A stretch of 6,214 bases of DNA from Candidatus Dojkabacteria bacterium (GTDB lineage: Bacteria; Patescibacteriota; Dojkabacteria; GCA-002793355). Below the pieces are notes generated by a model that did not search any database, was not told where the DNA came from, and saw only the letters and a program-made list of their open reading frames with translations. Position 1 is the first letter of the stretch. The number at the start of each line of letters is the position of its first letter. Positions 1 to 6,214 of the stretch are shown here, piece by piece. The translations under genes and the position numbers were made by a program. The DNA is taken from positions 1 through 6,214 of the forward strand of contig WFZN01000021.1 in NCBI GenBank assembly GCA_015489555.1, read 5' to 3'.

Positions 1-1
1 C

Positions 2-1210
2 CATTATAAGGTAGTTATTGTATATTTTACTGAGGGATTTGCACACAAAATTTCTAACTTGCTACGCGAAAGTAACTTTGAGGTAGGTCTTGTAAAAGTT
101 AAAAACTCCTTAAGGGCAAATCTGCGCGAAGTATTTAGAGTAGCTGGCTACAGACACATAGTTATTTTTGAAGTAGATTTAGCAGATTTTAAAAAAAGCT
201 TGTCATTATATGCCTTGCTTAAGTTTGGTGGGGTTAAAGTTGTAGCAAGCAGTTTAGGTAATTTATCTTCTAGGCAAAGATTAGTGCTAGGATATCTACA
301 GAACTACTCTAGCTTAAATTCTATAGCAGATGTTATAAAACGTGAGTTTACAACATTAAGTGATAATGACCTGTTTACTTTACAATTTGAAGAGGGTTTT
401 TCAGAAGTAGAATATAAGGATACAAAATTACGTGTGGCATACTACACTCGTTGGCATAAAGATAACTCTAAGCCACTGTTAGTATTTTTTCACGGAATTA
501 GTGCAAGATTCTATACCTATAAAATGCCGATGCAAAAGTTTTCAAAGCACTACTCTATTTTAGGGGTTGATCTACCACTTCACGGGTTAAGTTCTGATAC
601 ACCAGAACCAACCAGTTTAGATACATTTTCAGATATTGCATATGAAGCGGTCAAAAAAATATTGGTAAAACATAAGATACCCTATAAACGGGTAATATTT
701 ATAGGACATTCTGTTGGAGGAGCTGTTGCATTATATAGTGTAGCAAAGCTTGAAAAAATGGGCTTAAAACCAAAACAATTAGTGCTTTTAAATCCTGTAG
801 GTATTCCATTTTCGGAGAGCATAATGAAACTTTTGTTGCGTGGAATCACTGCGCGTATTCTATTCTCAAAAACGTACATTAAACACAGAAAGGTTTTGCA
901 AAAGGTTGCAAGAGAAGTAGTTTTGTTTGATGTTGACAAGATAGTAAATGGCGGTGGTTTCGGTTATTTTATGAAGGCTACGTCTTACATGGTAGTTAAT
1001 GGATTAAAGAATATATCAAGTTATGATATACGTACACCTACCCTATTGGTTTATTCGTACAAAGACGCTTTTTTAAAAGAAAAATACGTACTTGAATTCT
1101 CGAAATTATTTAGGTGTTTAAGATTAAAAGAGATAAACGAGCCGCATGACTGGGTAGTAATAAATGAAGAAAAGATAGAAGATATTATTAAAGAGATGTT
1201 AGGTAGATAA
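2..1210 (+). CDS. Alpha/beta hydrolase fold protein with an N-terminal Rossmann-like segment, 5' end off window
   Basis: The frame is open from base 2 to the TAA at 1208-1210, giving 402 visible residues. A TTG at 59 could be read as a start, but in-frame codons before it encode a hydrophobic strand (KVVIVYF) and helix that continue the fold, so the gene almost certainly starts outside the window. Residues below are numbered from base 2. The C-terminal ~270 residues are a classic alpha/beta hydrolase: strand plus oxyanion motif LLVFFHG (His164), DLPLHGLSS, nucleophile elbow GHSVGG (Ser237), probable acid in YSYKDAF (Asp355) and catalytic His in EPHDW (His382). Such enzymes are cytosolic esterases, lipases, thioesterases or C-C hydrolases; the substrate cannot be read from sequence. 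Residues ~1-95 alternate strand and helix (VVIVYF, HIVIFEVD, VKVVASSLG), reminiscent of the N-terminal half of a GT-B glycosyltransferase, which is inference. No signal peptide is visible. The gene converges on the 894-aa gene with a 15-bp gap. Confidence 0.9.
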   Translation, partial: HYKVVIVYFTEGFAHKISNLLRESNFEVGLVKVKNSLRANLREVFRVAGYRHIVIFEVDLADFKKSLSLYALLKFGGVKVVASSLGNLSSRQRLVLGYLQNYSSLNSIADVIKREFTTLSDNDLFTLQFEEGFSEVEYKDTKLRVAYYTRWHKDNSKPLLVFFHGISARFYTYKMPMQKFSKHYSILGVDLPLHGLSSDTPEPTSLDTFSDIAYEAVKKILVKHKIPYKRVIFIGHSVGGAVALYSVAKLEKMGLKPKQLVLLNPVGIPFSESIMKLLLRGITARILFSKTYIKHRKVLQKVAREVVLFDVDKIVNGGGFGYFMKATSYMVVNGLKNISSYDIRTPTLLVYSYKDAFLKEKYVLEFSKLFRCLRLKEINEPHDWVVINEEKIEDIIKEMLGR

Positions 1211-1225
1211 TCGTATATATGGGTT

Positions 1226-3910
1226 TTAGCTAGTTTGGCTTTTAATTACCACCGGGGTAAAGGGCCCTTTCACAACATTTGATTGGTGTGCTATTCTTTT
1301 AGAGGTTGGCTCTGATGTTATATCTTCATAGTGTGCTATCGTAAGGCGCCATATTTCTTGATGGAAAGTGGCTGGGTTTAGCCCGAAGTAATTATATGCA
1401 TATTTTTCTATTACCCACCAAGGTAGGCCGTGTTCTACCGCGTCTTTTAAGAATTCACTAAATGGTCGTTTTTCGCCGTTTTCTGTGGTAAGTTGTATGG
1501 TTTGGCTCATAAAGGTAATAGAATTTTTATCTCCTAAGGATTGCTTGTTGGTTAAATAGTCAATGGCTAACTGGTTTTCAGCTTCTATATAGGTTAAATA
1601 CTGTTTTACTATGTTTTCGTAATTTTCTCCTAAGGACTTTTGTAATAGGGTGCGTATGTATGGGTTACGGCGGGCAGCCTTTAACAATTCGTTAATTACT
1701 TTTTCGTAGGCTTGTATTAATTCTTCACGGTGTTTATAAGCATTAAAGTCTCCAAAATTTAGGTGTTTCTTAAAGTTTATAAGGGACCCATATTCTTGAG
1801 CTATTTGGTTATATTTTTCTTGTAGGTTATTAAAGGCCTGCTCAAGTTGGGAGTTTGGATGACTGTTGTGTAAATACTGCTCTATATGTAATGCTCGTGT
1901 AGTTATTTCTGCTAATAAAGGGGGTATTATTGCAGTATTCACAAAGGCTTTTCCTATCGGAGGCATACCGTCAGGGTCGGTATATTCTATTCTGTGAGGT
2001 TTACTTCCTATTCTGTTTCTGTATTCACTGTAGGCAATATTGGTAATATCTGTTATTATTCTGTTTTCGTCTCTTCTTACTGCTACTTGGGCAGTTCTAC
2101 CTATAAATGGTATAGGCCCTGTGCGTTTTGGATGGGCAGAAAATGCAAGCTGTGCGTAAGTCAACCATTCTCCTACTCTACTTGGTACAATTATTTCGCT
2201 TCCTGGCCTACCCTGGGGTACAAATGATTGCAGGGCTTGGCGTACGGAAAATACATCCTTGTTAACTTCGCCCCACAAAGCCGAACCAAAAAAGTTAAGA
2301 GGAGCAGCACTTAGTAGTATTGGATAACTATTTGCGTCAAAGATAATTACTTTTTGTTCTTGACCGTCTAAGTTTGTAACGTGGGTAGCCATCTGGATTG
2401 ATGTATGGGTTGCTGAAACGGGAAAGGCTAAGGCAAATGTTTGTCCAGGGGTAAGCTCGTCTAGGTTTATTCCAAAATGGTTGGCAAGTTCTTTTTTAAG
2501 TTGTTCGTGCCATTTTGGGAATTTCCCTAGATTTGTATTTAAATCTTCATTAGGAGTTTGAATCCACACTTTGCGTTTAAGTGTATCTGCTAGGGTTTGT
2601 GCCATACGGTTTACATATTCTGCAACCAAACCGGATAATAGATTAGATAATATATCTACCCATTCTTCTTTTGCTTTTGGCCTTAAGGGGGTAGCTCCAG
2701 AAAAACTTATACTAGGTGGGTAAACATGAAATCCTATTTTTGGGCTGGAAGCAAACTGCTTATCTTTATATTGGGTTATAGCAACTTGTAACTCTATTAA
2801 TCGTTTCAAGATCTCTTCATATCTATCCGGCTGGGCAAGGGTAAACGGTTCACTTTGTGCCTCAACCATTGCTGCAAGCAGTTCTTGAAACATTTCGCCT
2901 AATGGGTGCCCTTCTGGAAGACTTGTAACAAAGTTGATTATATCTTCTCCTAGTAACCCAGTTAGAAAGGCCTCTACTTCTATACCTGCTGTTACGGCGC
3001 TTATTTGCTCGGGAGCCCCTGTTATATTTTGCCTTAGAACTTCTTTTATTTTGTCAGGGTCAATTAATATTACTGCAGACTCCATTACGCTTGCAGAAGG
3101 TCGTAGTACTATTTTACCTTCTTCTACTTGCTCTGGGTGGGGGGCTTTAACTAGTTCTTTCTCTTTACCTACAAATAATTTAACTGCAATTGGTTTGTTA
3201 TTTTCGTCAAGATAGATCTTTACAACTGTTGGACGGTCTGGGTAGTTTATGTTTTCGTCTAAATCGTTTTCAAATCCAGTGGACGTTTGCTGTACGTTCT
3301 GTACAGCAAGGTACAGTTTTGCAAGTTCTTGTACTTGGTTTTCATCAAATAGATCAGGTATACCTAATTTAGTAAGCATGTCAAAAACTAGTGTTTGACT
3401 TTCCTCAAGAGTCGTAGGCGGACTTTCCCTTGAAAGATCAACACCATTAATACGTGCGAAATCTAAGAATCTCCCGGTTATTAAGGTAGCAATAAAATCA
3501 AAATGAGTGAATTCTTTGTTTTGTCGTAAAGATTGTAGGATTTCTCTTAGTTGCTTGGCTGTTAGGTTCTCTATGTTAAATATAAATTCCCCGATTAATT
3601 GTGCCAGTTGAGGGTTTATTCTATCATCCTCGGGAGTGTGTGATTCGGATTGTTCAGGCTGTTTCGTGCTAGCAAGATGCTTTGCAATTTGTGTGTACGC
3701 TTCTTTATCAGTTGTTAGTAACCACAGGGCGGCTTTATGGGATATACCAAGTTCACGTGCGATTTCTTTTACGTGTTTTGCTGCTTGCTCAGGGCTAAGT
3801 ATTTCCCATTGTTCTTCTGATTTTTTAGCTGAGTGATCGTTTTCTGCGTTGGCGGCTTGGCCTAAGTCAAGCTTATTATCAGGAGTGCCTGTAGCAGCAT
3901 CTGGTTTCAT
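1226..3910 (-). CDS. Uncharacterised 894-aa cysteine-free protein
   Basis: I do not recognise a family. The ATG at 3908-3910 is the first ATG/GTG/TTG after an in-frame TAA at 3974-3976; the 21 codons between are open but hold no standard start. No Shine-Dalgarno is visible before the ATG. The protein has no signal peptide or membrane segment, so it is probably cytosolic. Residues 1-35 are charged and look disordered. Residues ~39-82 are helical and include KEIARELGISHKAALWLL, which resembles a helix-turn-helix but is not diagnostic. Residues ~226-285 look strand-rich (VVKIYLDENNKPIAVKLFV). Residues ~490-660 are mixed, with conspicuous stretches PVSATHTSIQMATHV and SYPILLSAAPLNFFGSALWG. Residues ~665-790 are strongly helical. 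The end is polar. There is no cysteine in the whole chain. It has its own promoter (3992-4020) and follows the 522-aa gene on the same strand. GC in three sampled 60-base lines was about 37-38%. A structural, scaffold or nucleic-acid-associated role is possible, but nothing decides it. Confidence 0.93.
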   Translation of the reverse strand: MKPDAATGTPDNKLDLGQAANAENDHSAKKSEEQWEILSPEQAAKHVKEIARELGISHKAALWLLTTDKEAYTQIAKHLASTKQPEQSESHTPEDDRINPQLAQLIGEFIFNIENLTAKQLREILQSLRQNKEFTHFDFIATLITGRFLDFARINGVDLSRESPPTTLEESQTLVFDMLTKLGIPDLFDENQVQELAKLYLAVQNVQQTSTGFENDLDENINYPDRPTVVKIYLDENNKPIAVKLFVGKEKELVKAPHPEQVEEGKIVLRPSASVMESAVILIDPDKIKEVLRQNITGAPEQISAVTAGIEVEAFLTGLLGEDIINFVTSLPEGHPLGEMFQELLAAMVEAQSEPFTLAQPDRYEEILKRLIELQVAITQYKDKQFASSPKIGFHVYPPSISFSGATPLRPKAKEEWVDILSNLLSGLVAEYVNRMAQTLADTLKRKVWIQTPNEDLNTNLGKFPKWHEQLKKELANHFGINLDELTPGQTFALAFPVSATHTSIQMATHVTNLDGQEQKVIIFDANSYPILLSAAPLNFFGSALWGEVNKDVFSVRQALQSFVPQGRPGSEIIVPSRVGEWLTYAQLAFSAHPKRTGPIPFIGRTAQVAVRRDENRIITDITNIAYSEYRNRIGSKPHRIEYTDPDGMPPIGKAFVNTAIIPPLLAEITTRALHIEQYLHNSHPNSQLEQAFNNLQEKYNQIAQEYGSLINFKKHLNFGDFNAYKHREELIQAYEKVINELLKAARRNPYIRTLLQKSLGENYENIVKQYLTYIEAENQLAIDYLTNKQSLGDKNSITFMSQTIQLTTENGEKRPFSEFLKDAVEHGLPWWVIEKYAYNYFGLNPATFHQEIWRLTIAHYEDITSEPTSKRIAHQSNVVKGPFTPVVIKSQTS

Positions 3911-3948
3911 GTAGACTGGTGTTTCACCAAATTTATTCCATTGCTCAT
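3907..3948 (-). promoter_or_regulatory. Candidate 13-codon leader ORF overlapping the start of the 894-aa gene
   Basis: On the minus strand an ATG at 3946-3948 opens a 13-codon frame (MSNGINLVKHQST) that stops at TGA 3907-3909. That TGA overlaps the ATG of the 894-aa gene as ATGA, the usual geometry of translational coupling. The downstream ATG has no Shine-Dalgarno of its own, so coupling would explain how ribosomes reach it. The leader ORF's own ribosome site is poor: AGGG lies 8 nt upstream, while GAGG abuts the ATG. A frame this short can arise by chance. Confidence 0.25.
3917..3929 (-). promoter_or_regulatory. Small hairpin in the ribosome-binding region of the 894-aa gene
   Basis: TGGTG-AAA-CACCA on the mRNA strand is a perfect 5-bp stem with a 3-nt loop, 6 nt before the ATG at 3910, exactly where a Shine-Dalgarno would be expected. 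It could hinder or position ribosomes. It lies inside the candidate leader ORF, so translation of that ORF would melt it. The repeat itself is certain; a function is inferred. Confidence 0.3.
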
Positions 3949-3991
3949 CCTCAATGCCCTGTAAAATTAACTTTTAGGCTAGTTGGGGGAT

Positions 3992-4020
3992 AGTATACCA
4001 GAAAGCGGCGATAATTACAA
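3992..4020 (-). promoter_or_regulatory. Sigma-70-type promoter for the 894-aa gene
   Basis: On the minus strand a -35-like TTGTAA (4015-4020, 4 of 6 matches to TTGACA) is followed by exactly 17 bp and then TATACT (3992-3997, 5 of 6 matches to TATAAT). A TGG directly before the -10 makes it an extended -10 element. Transcription would start near 3985, giving a leader of about 75 nt before the ATG at 3910. It lies in the 197-bp gap after the 522-aa gene. I see no convincing terminator for the 522-aa gene between 4021 and 4107, so some read-through into the 894-aa gene is also possible. Confidence 0.65.
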
Positions 4021-4107
4021 GGGGCTGAGGGGATATAGGGCATACTACCTTAAATACTCTCTACTTCAAAACTAAAAGCCAGTGACGATAGTCCAATTTC
4101 GTAAGAT

Positions 4108-5676
4108 TTACGGGTGTACGGAGAATGGTGCTTGCGGCTGACTGTGGCTGTCTATAAACTCTCTAATTTCTGTGATACGGCTTTTTGCTGTGGTTGCAAT
4201 TTCTTGTAGTTCTAGTAATAACTGTTGGAGTTCTTTCAGTCTTTTAAGAAGTCTTTCTTCTCGTCTTCTGAGCCTCTTTAGTTTTTGGGGTAGATCCTCC
4301 GTTGTCCTGGTGATTTTTGCTATGTCACCAGGGTTTTGCCAAATGGCTCTTTTTGGATTCATGAGTGAAAAGGCAATTTTGAGAATCGCTTGCCATACTT
4401 CGTAGTATCGAAGTATTTCGTTTTCTACTTCTGTGTCACCCACGGTACTTGCACTCTGCGCTGTATCTTCAGGGGAGGTTTGTTGGTGTTCGGTGTTAGC
4501 TTGTTGGAGGGCTGCTTTTAGTGTTTCGATAAATTGGGCGTAGGGCACAGGCCTTCTAGGAGTAGGTAGTTTATCATATTGAGTCCTAAGAGGGAGAGGC
4601 GCCCTAGGGTAAGGGAGTATGGGCCTTAAATAAGGTTCTAATCTGTTTATAATCTTTATCAGTATATTAATTCGTGTTTCTCGTGTCATTGGTGGGATGG
4701 TGTCATCGGGATTTAATATATTGAGTATGAGAGCTGCTAGGTAGATGTCTATATCTAGCTTGGTAGGTTCCCTGCTTGGGGGCGTTTGTAAGGTTCTTCG
4801 TGCATTCATATGCCAGACTTGGGATTGCTCTACTCGGGATTGCCATATAAGTGCCTTTTGGATGCGCAGGACGCCTTTATCCTTTAATCGCTTGGCAAGC
4901 TTTTCAAGTTCCGTGGGATCCATAACGGCAAAGTAATTAATATACCTTCTCAGCGGTGAGTCAGCTGGTCGTCCCGATTCGGTGTACGTTTCACTGGCTT
5001 CAGACGCAAGTTCTAGGATCAGATTTCGTAATGCTTTTGTGTCTGCTTCGGTATGTTTGCCATGTCCGAGGTCGTCTGTATAAACATACTGTAGCAAAGA
5101 TACTATAAAAAGAGCTAGGTTCTCTGCACCCCTTTCTGGGGTTCTCTCTTTTGGGGGAGAGGTTTTTCTGATAGGAGAAATCAGCGGTGATAGGGCTGGT
5201 ATGTTGTATTCACCCAGTGCAGTCACTATGGCAAGATGAGGATTAGGAGGTACTTTCTTTGGATCTTCTACTCTCACTGGGGGTGATAGCGTATATATTA
5301 GTTGGCGTAGTAATTGTCTTAGTCCTTCGTTTCTTAGCCTTACTGAAGTTTGTAGTAAGTGCACTGGATTTGTTTGCCTTATTTGGTTATCGGGGTTGTC
5401 CGCGTCGGTGGGTTTAAAGGAAGATCGGTCTTTTGCGTACTCTGTTTCTTCTTTCCCTCGCGAGTCCGTTGTTGTCATGAGTCCGAGGAGTTTTCGTGTC
5501 TTGGCGGTTAGTTCGGTTAGTTCGGTGAGATCCAGCCGGATTTGCTCAATGGCTTTTGCTGTATCTTGGAGGGTTGCGGCTACCCAGGGTTGTAACGGGG
5601 GAGTTTCTCTAGCCCATTGGATCGCATCTTCGGCACCGATGAATGCTGGGGTGAATTCGAACTCATTACGGCCCAT
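4108..5676 (-). CDS. Uncharacterised 522-aa cysteine-free protein with coiled coils and a proline-rich linker
   Basis: No family is recognised. The start is well fixed: ATG at 5674-5676, with an in-frame TAA only 9 nt upstream, inside the promoter -10 box. The stop is TAA at 4108-4110. There is no signal peptide or membrane helix. Residues ~32-65 form an amphipathic helix with an ELTELT repeat. Residues ~66-105 are polar and probably disordered. Residues ~131-185 are proline-rich. Residues ~185-350 are helical (for example KLDIDIYLAALILNILNP). Residues 352-378 contain nine prolines. Residues ~390-415 are a Q/T/S-rich linker. Residues ~462-508 are a strong, initially very basic coiled coil (KLKRLRRREERLLKRLK, then leucine-rich). 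A hand count gives about 45 prolines, 73 K/R, 67 D/E and no cysteine. The coiled coils suggest oligomerisation or scaffolding, which is inference. It lies between uppP and the 894-aa gene on the same strand and appears to be expressed from a leaderless mRNA. Sampled GC is about 40-53%, higher than both flanks. Confidence 0.93.
   Translation of the reverse strand: MGRNEFEFTPAFIGAEDAIQWARETPPLQPWVAATLQDTAKAIEQIRLDLTELTELTAKTRKLLGLMTTTDSRGKEETEYAKDRSSFKPTDADNPDNQIRQTNPVHLLQTSVRLRNEGLRQLLRQLIYTLSPPVRVEDPKKVPPNPHLAIVTALGEYNIPALSPLISPIRKTSPPKERTPERGAENLALFIVSLLQYVYTDDLGHGKHTEADTKALRNLILELASEASETYTESGRPADSPLRRYINYFAVMDPTELEKLAKRLKDKGVLRIQKALIWQSRVEQSQVWHMNARRTLQTPPSREPTKLDIDIYLAALILNILNPDDTIPPMTRETRINILIKIINRLEPYLRPILPYPRAPLPLRTQYDKLPTPRRPVPYAQFIETLKAALQQANTEHQQTSPEDTAQSASTVGDTEVENEILRYYEVWQAILKIAFSLMNPKRAIWQNPGDIAKITRTTEDLPQKLKRLRRREERLLKRLKELQQLLLELQEIATTAKSRITEIREFIDSHSQPQAPFSVHP
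5506..5529 (-). repeat. Short in-gene tandem repeat, 9-bp unit
   Basis: On the plus strand GGTTAGTTC occurs twice in direct succession (5506-5514 and 5515-5523) and is followed by the partial copy GGTGAG. It keeps frame and encodes the repeated Glu-Leu-Thr near residues 49-57 of the 522-aa protein. It probably reflects local slippage within an amphipathic helix and is not a mobile or regulatory repeat. Confidence 0.6.
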
Positions 5677-5684
5677 AACAAAGT

Positions 5685-5693
5685 ATTATACCA
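5685..5693 (-). promoter_or_regulatory. Extended -10 promoter for the 522-aa gene, predicted leaderless
   Basis: The minus strand reads TGGTATAAT: a perfect TATAAT (5685-5690) preceded by the TGn extension. No good -35 is found at 15-18 bp spacing (best is TTAGCT at 15 bp), which is tolerated for extended -10 promoters. Only 8 nt separate the hexamer from the ATG at 5676, so normal initiation six or seven bases downstream would start the RNA at about 5678. That is essentially on the start codon, leaving no room for a Shine-Dalgarno. The in-frame stop within the -10 box excludes a longer protein. Confidence 0.7.
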
Positions 5694-5746
5694 TGCGTTG
5701 TGGTGAGCTAACCCGAGTACTTAATGCTACTCTGCCAACCTATTAC

Positions 5747-6214
5747 CTATAAAACCCTTAGCATCACTCCCAACGCTATTCTGTACCACCCAAATATGTA
5801 CCATTTTTTATCTTTTAGATACTCTAAAAGGGCTTTGGCAACTATAAAGCTGGTTATAAGGGCTATTAAACTTCCCAAAACTAAGTTTAATAATTGGGTT
5901 GTGGTTAAGGTAAAGATTGGGTATTTTACAAGTTTTAAAAAGCTTGCTCCTAAAATCGTGGGTACTCCTAGTAAAAATGAATAAATTACTGTATCTTTGC
6001 GTTTGTATCCTAAAAGTAGCATTATTAAAAAGACACTACCTGCTCGTGATACACCAGGAATTATTGCCAAAAGTTGAAAAGCTCCTATTAAAAACGCATC
6101 ACGTAACGTTATATCTGTAAGATTTTTTTTAAGAACAAGTTTTTTTCTTGTTATAAGATACTCAACCAGAATAAATCCTACTCCCCCTAAAATTAAAGTG
6201 TACGGAATTAAAGC
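5747..6214 (-). CDS. uppP: Undecaprenyl-diphosphate phosphatase (UppP/BacA), C-terminal part, 5' end off window
   Basis: UppP dephosphorylates undecaprenyl diphosphate at the membrane so the lipid carrier can be reused for peptidoglycan and other envelope polymers; extra copies give bacitracin tolerance. The frame is open from the right edge to TAG at 5747-5749, giving 155 residues, a little over half of a typical ~270-residue protein. The family signature is PGVSRAGS (visible residues 53-60, usually PGxSRSG), containing the conserved catalytic Arg (residue 57 here). It is followed by the family-typical YSFLLGVPTILGA. Hydrophobic stretches fit several membrane helices. The acidic (E/Q)xxxE motif of the N-terminal half is off window. 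A TTG at 6068-6070 is internal, since conserved UppP-like sequence (RDAFLIGAFQLLAIIPG) continues upstream of it. GC is very low (16 of 60 in the line from 5881). No clear terminator separates it from the 522-aa gene promoter 54 bp downstream. Confidence 0.93.
   Translation of the reverse strand, partial: ALIPYTLILGGVGFILVEYLITRKKLVLKKNLTDITLRDAFLIGAFQLLAIIPGVSRAGSVFLIMLLLGYKRKDTVIYSFLLGVPTILGASFLKLVKYPIFTLTTTQLLNLVLGSLIALITSFIVAKALLEYLKDKKWYIFGWYRIALGVMLRVL

Noticed and set aside
59..61. TTG as start codon of the hydrolase gene
   Set aside because: The same frame is open to the window edge and the upstream codons complete a strand and helix, so an internal start is unlikely.
1228..1243. Possible terminator between the two convergent genes (AGCTA-GTT-TGGCT followed by TTT)
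   Set aside because: Only five base pairs including a G-U wobble, with a very short T run; too weak to call.
1259..1270. Perfect 12-bp palindrome AAAGGGCCCTTT near the end of the 894-aa gene
   Set aside because: It has no loop so it cannot form a normal terminator hairpin, it is coding (KGPF), and a single copy gives no reason to call it a binding site.
1994..3836. Several 60-93-codon plus-strand frames opposite the 894-aa gene
   Set aside because: Low-complexity, Cys/Ser-rich translations with no domain-like pattern; shadows of the minus-strand gene.
5709..5738. GAGTA and TACTC inverted repeat after uppP as a terminator
   Set aside because: A five-pair stem with an eight-base loop and no T tract is not credible as a terminator.
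5396..5752. 118-codon plus-strand open frame opposite the 522-aa gene
   Set aside because: It is antisense to a well-supported gene, Ser/Val-rich as expected from a complementary frame, and runs over the promoter region and the end of uppP.
6134..6152. Inverted repeat AACAAG and CTTGTT around seven T residues
   Set aside because: It lies within the uppP coding sequence and encodes an ordinary Lys-rich loop; most likely a chance result of AT-rich sequence.
1..6214. tRNA, rRNA, CRISPR array, insertion sequence ends or attachment sites
   Set aside because: Scanned by eye; no repeat-spacer pattern, transposase, long terminal inverted repeats or cloverleaf-like sequence were found, and nearly all bases are coding.

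Overview
This 6.2 kb window is AT-rich bacterial DNA with four protein-coding genes and almost no spare sequence. One partial gene runs rightward: an alpha/beta hydrolase fold protein whose 5' end lies beyond the left edge. Three genes run leftward. Reading in their own direction they are the C-terminal part of uppP (undecaprenyl-diphosphate phosphatase, cut by the right edge), an unrecognised 522-residue protein, and an unrecognised 894-residue protein. The last converges on the hydrolase gene with only 15 bp between the two stop codons. All reading frames fit the standard code with TAA/TAG stops. Organism: UppP shows a peptidoglycan-making bacterium. The low GC, the divergent UppP motif (PGVSRAG) and the large family-less proteins would suit the Candidate Phyla Radiation (Patescibacteria, for example a Microgenomates-like lineage). 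That placement is an impression, not something the sequence proves.

Layout: 2-1210 (+) is the hydrolase with an N-terminal Rossmann-like stretch. 1226-3910 (-) is the 894-aa orphan. 3911-4107 is the longest non-coding stretch (197 bp) and carries a good sigma-70-type promoter (TTGTAA, 17 bp, TATACT), a 13-codon candidate leader ORF and a small hairpin just before the 894-aa gene. 4108-5676 (-) is the 522-aa orphan. 5677-5746 holds an extended -10 promoter (TGGTATAAT) placed so close to the start codon that the mRNA should be leaderless. 5747-6214 (-) is uppP.

How they fit together: the two orphans look like a neighbouring pair that are nevertheless transcribed from separate promoters sharing the same extended -10 form, TGGTATA(A/C)T. 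Both are soluble-looking, helix-rich and contain no cysteine in 1,416 residues. The 522-aa protein has an N-terminal helix/coiled-coil, a proline-rich linker and a C-terminal basic coiled coil. The 894-aa protein has a charged N-terminus and a possible helix-turn-helix-like segment. I recognise no family for either and assign no function. Their sequence, especially that of the 522-aa gene, looks GC-richer than the flanking uppP and hydrolase genes. If this window contains something undescribed, it is this pair; uppP and the hydrolase are ordinary cell-envelope and metabolic genes.
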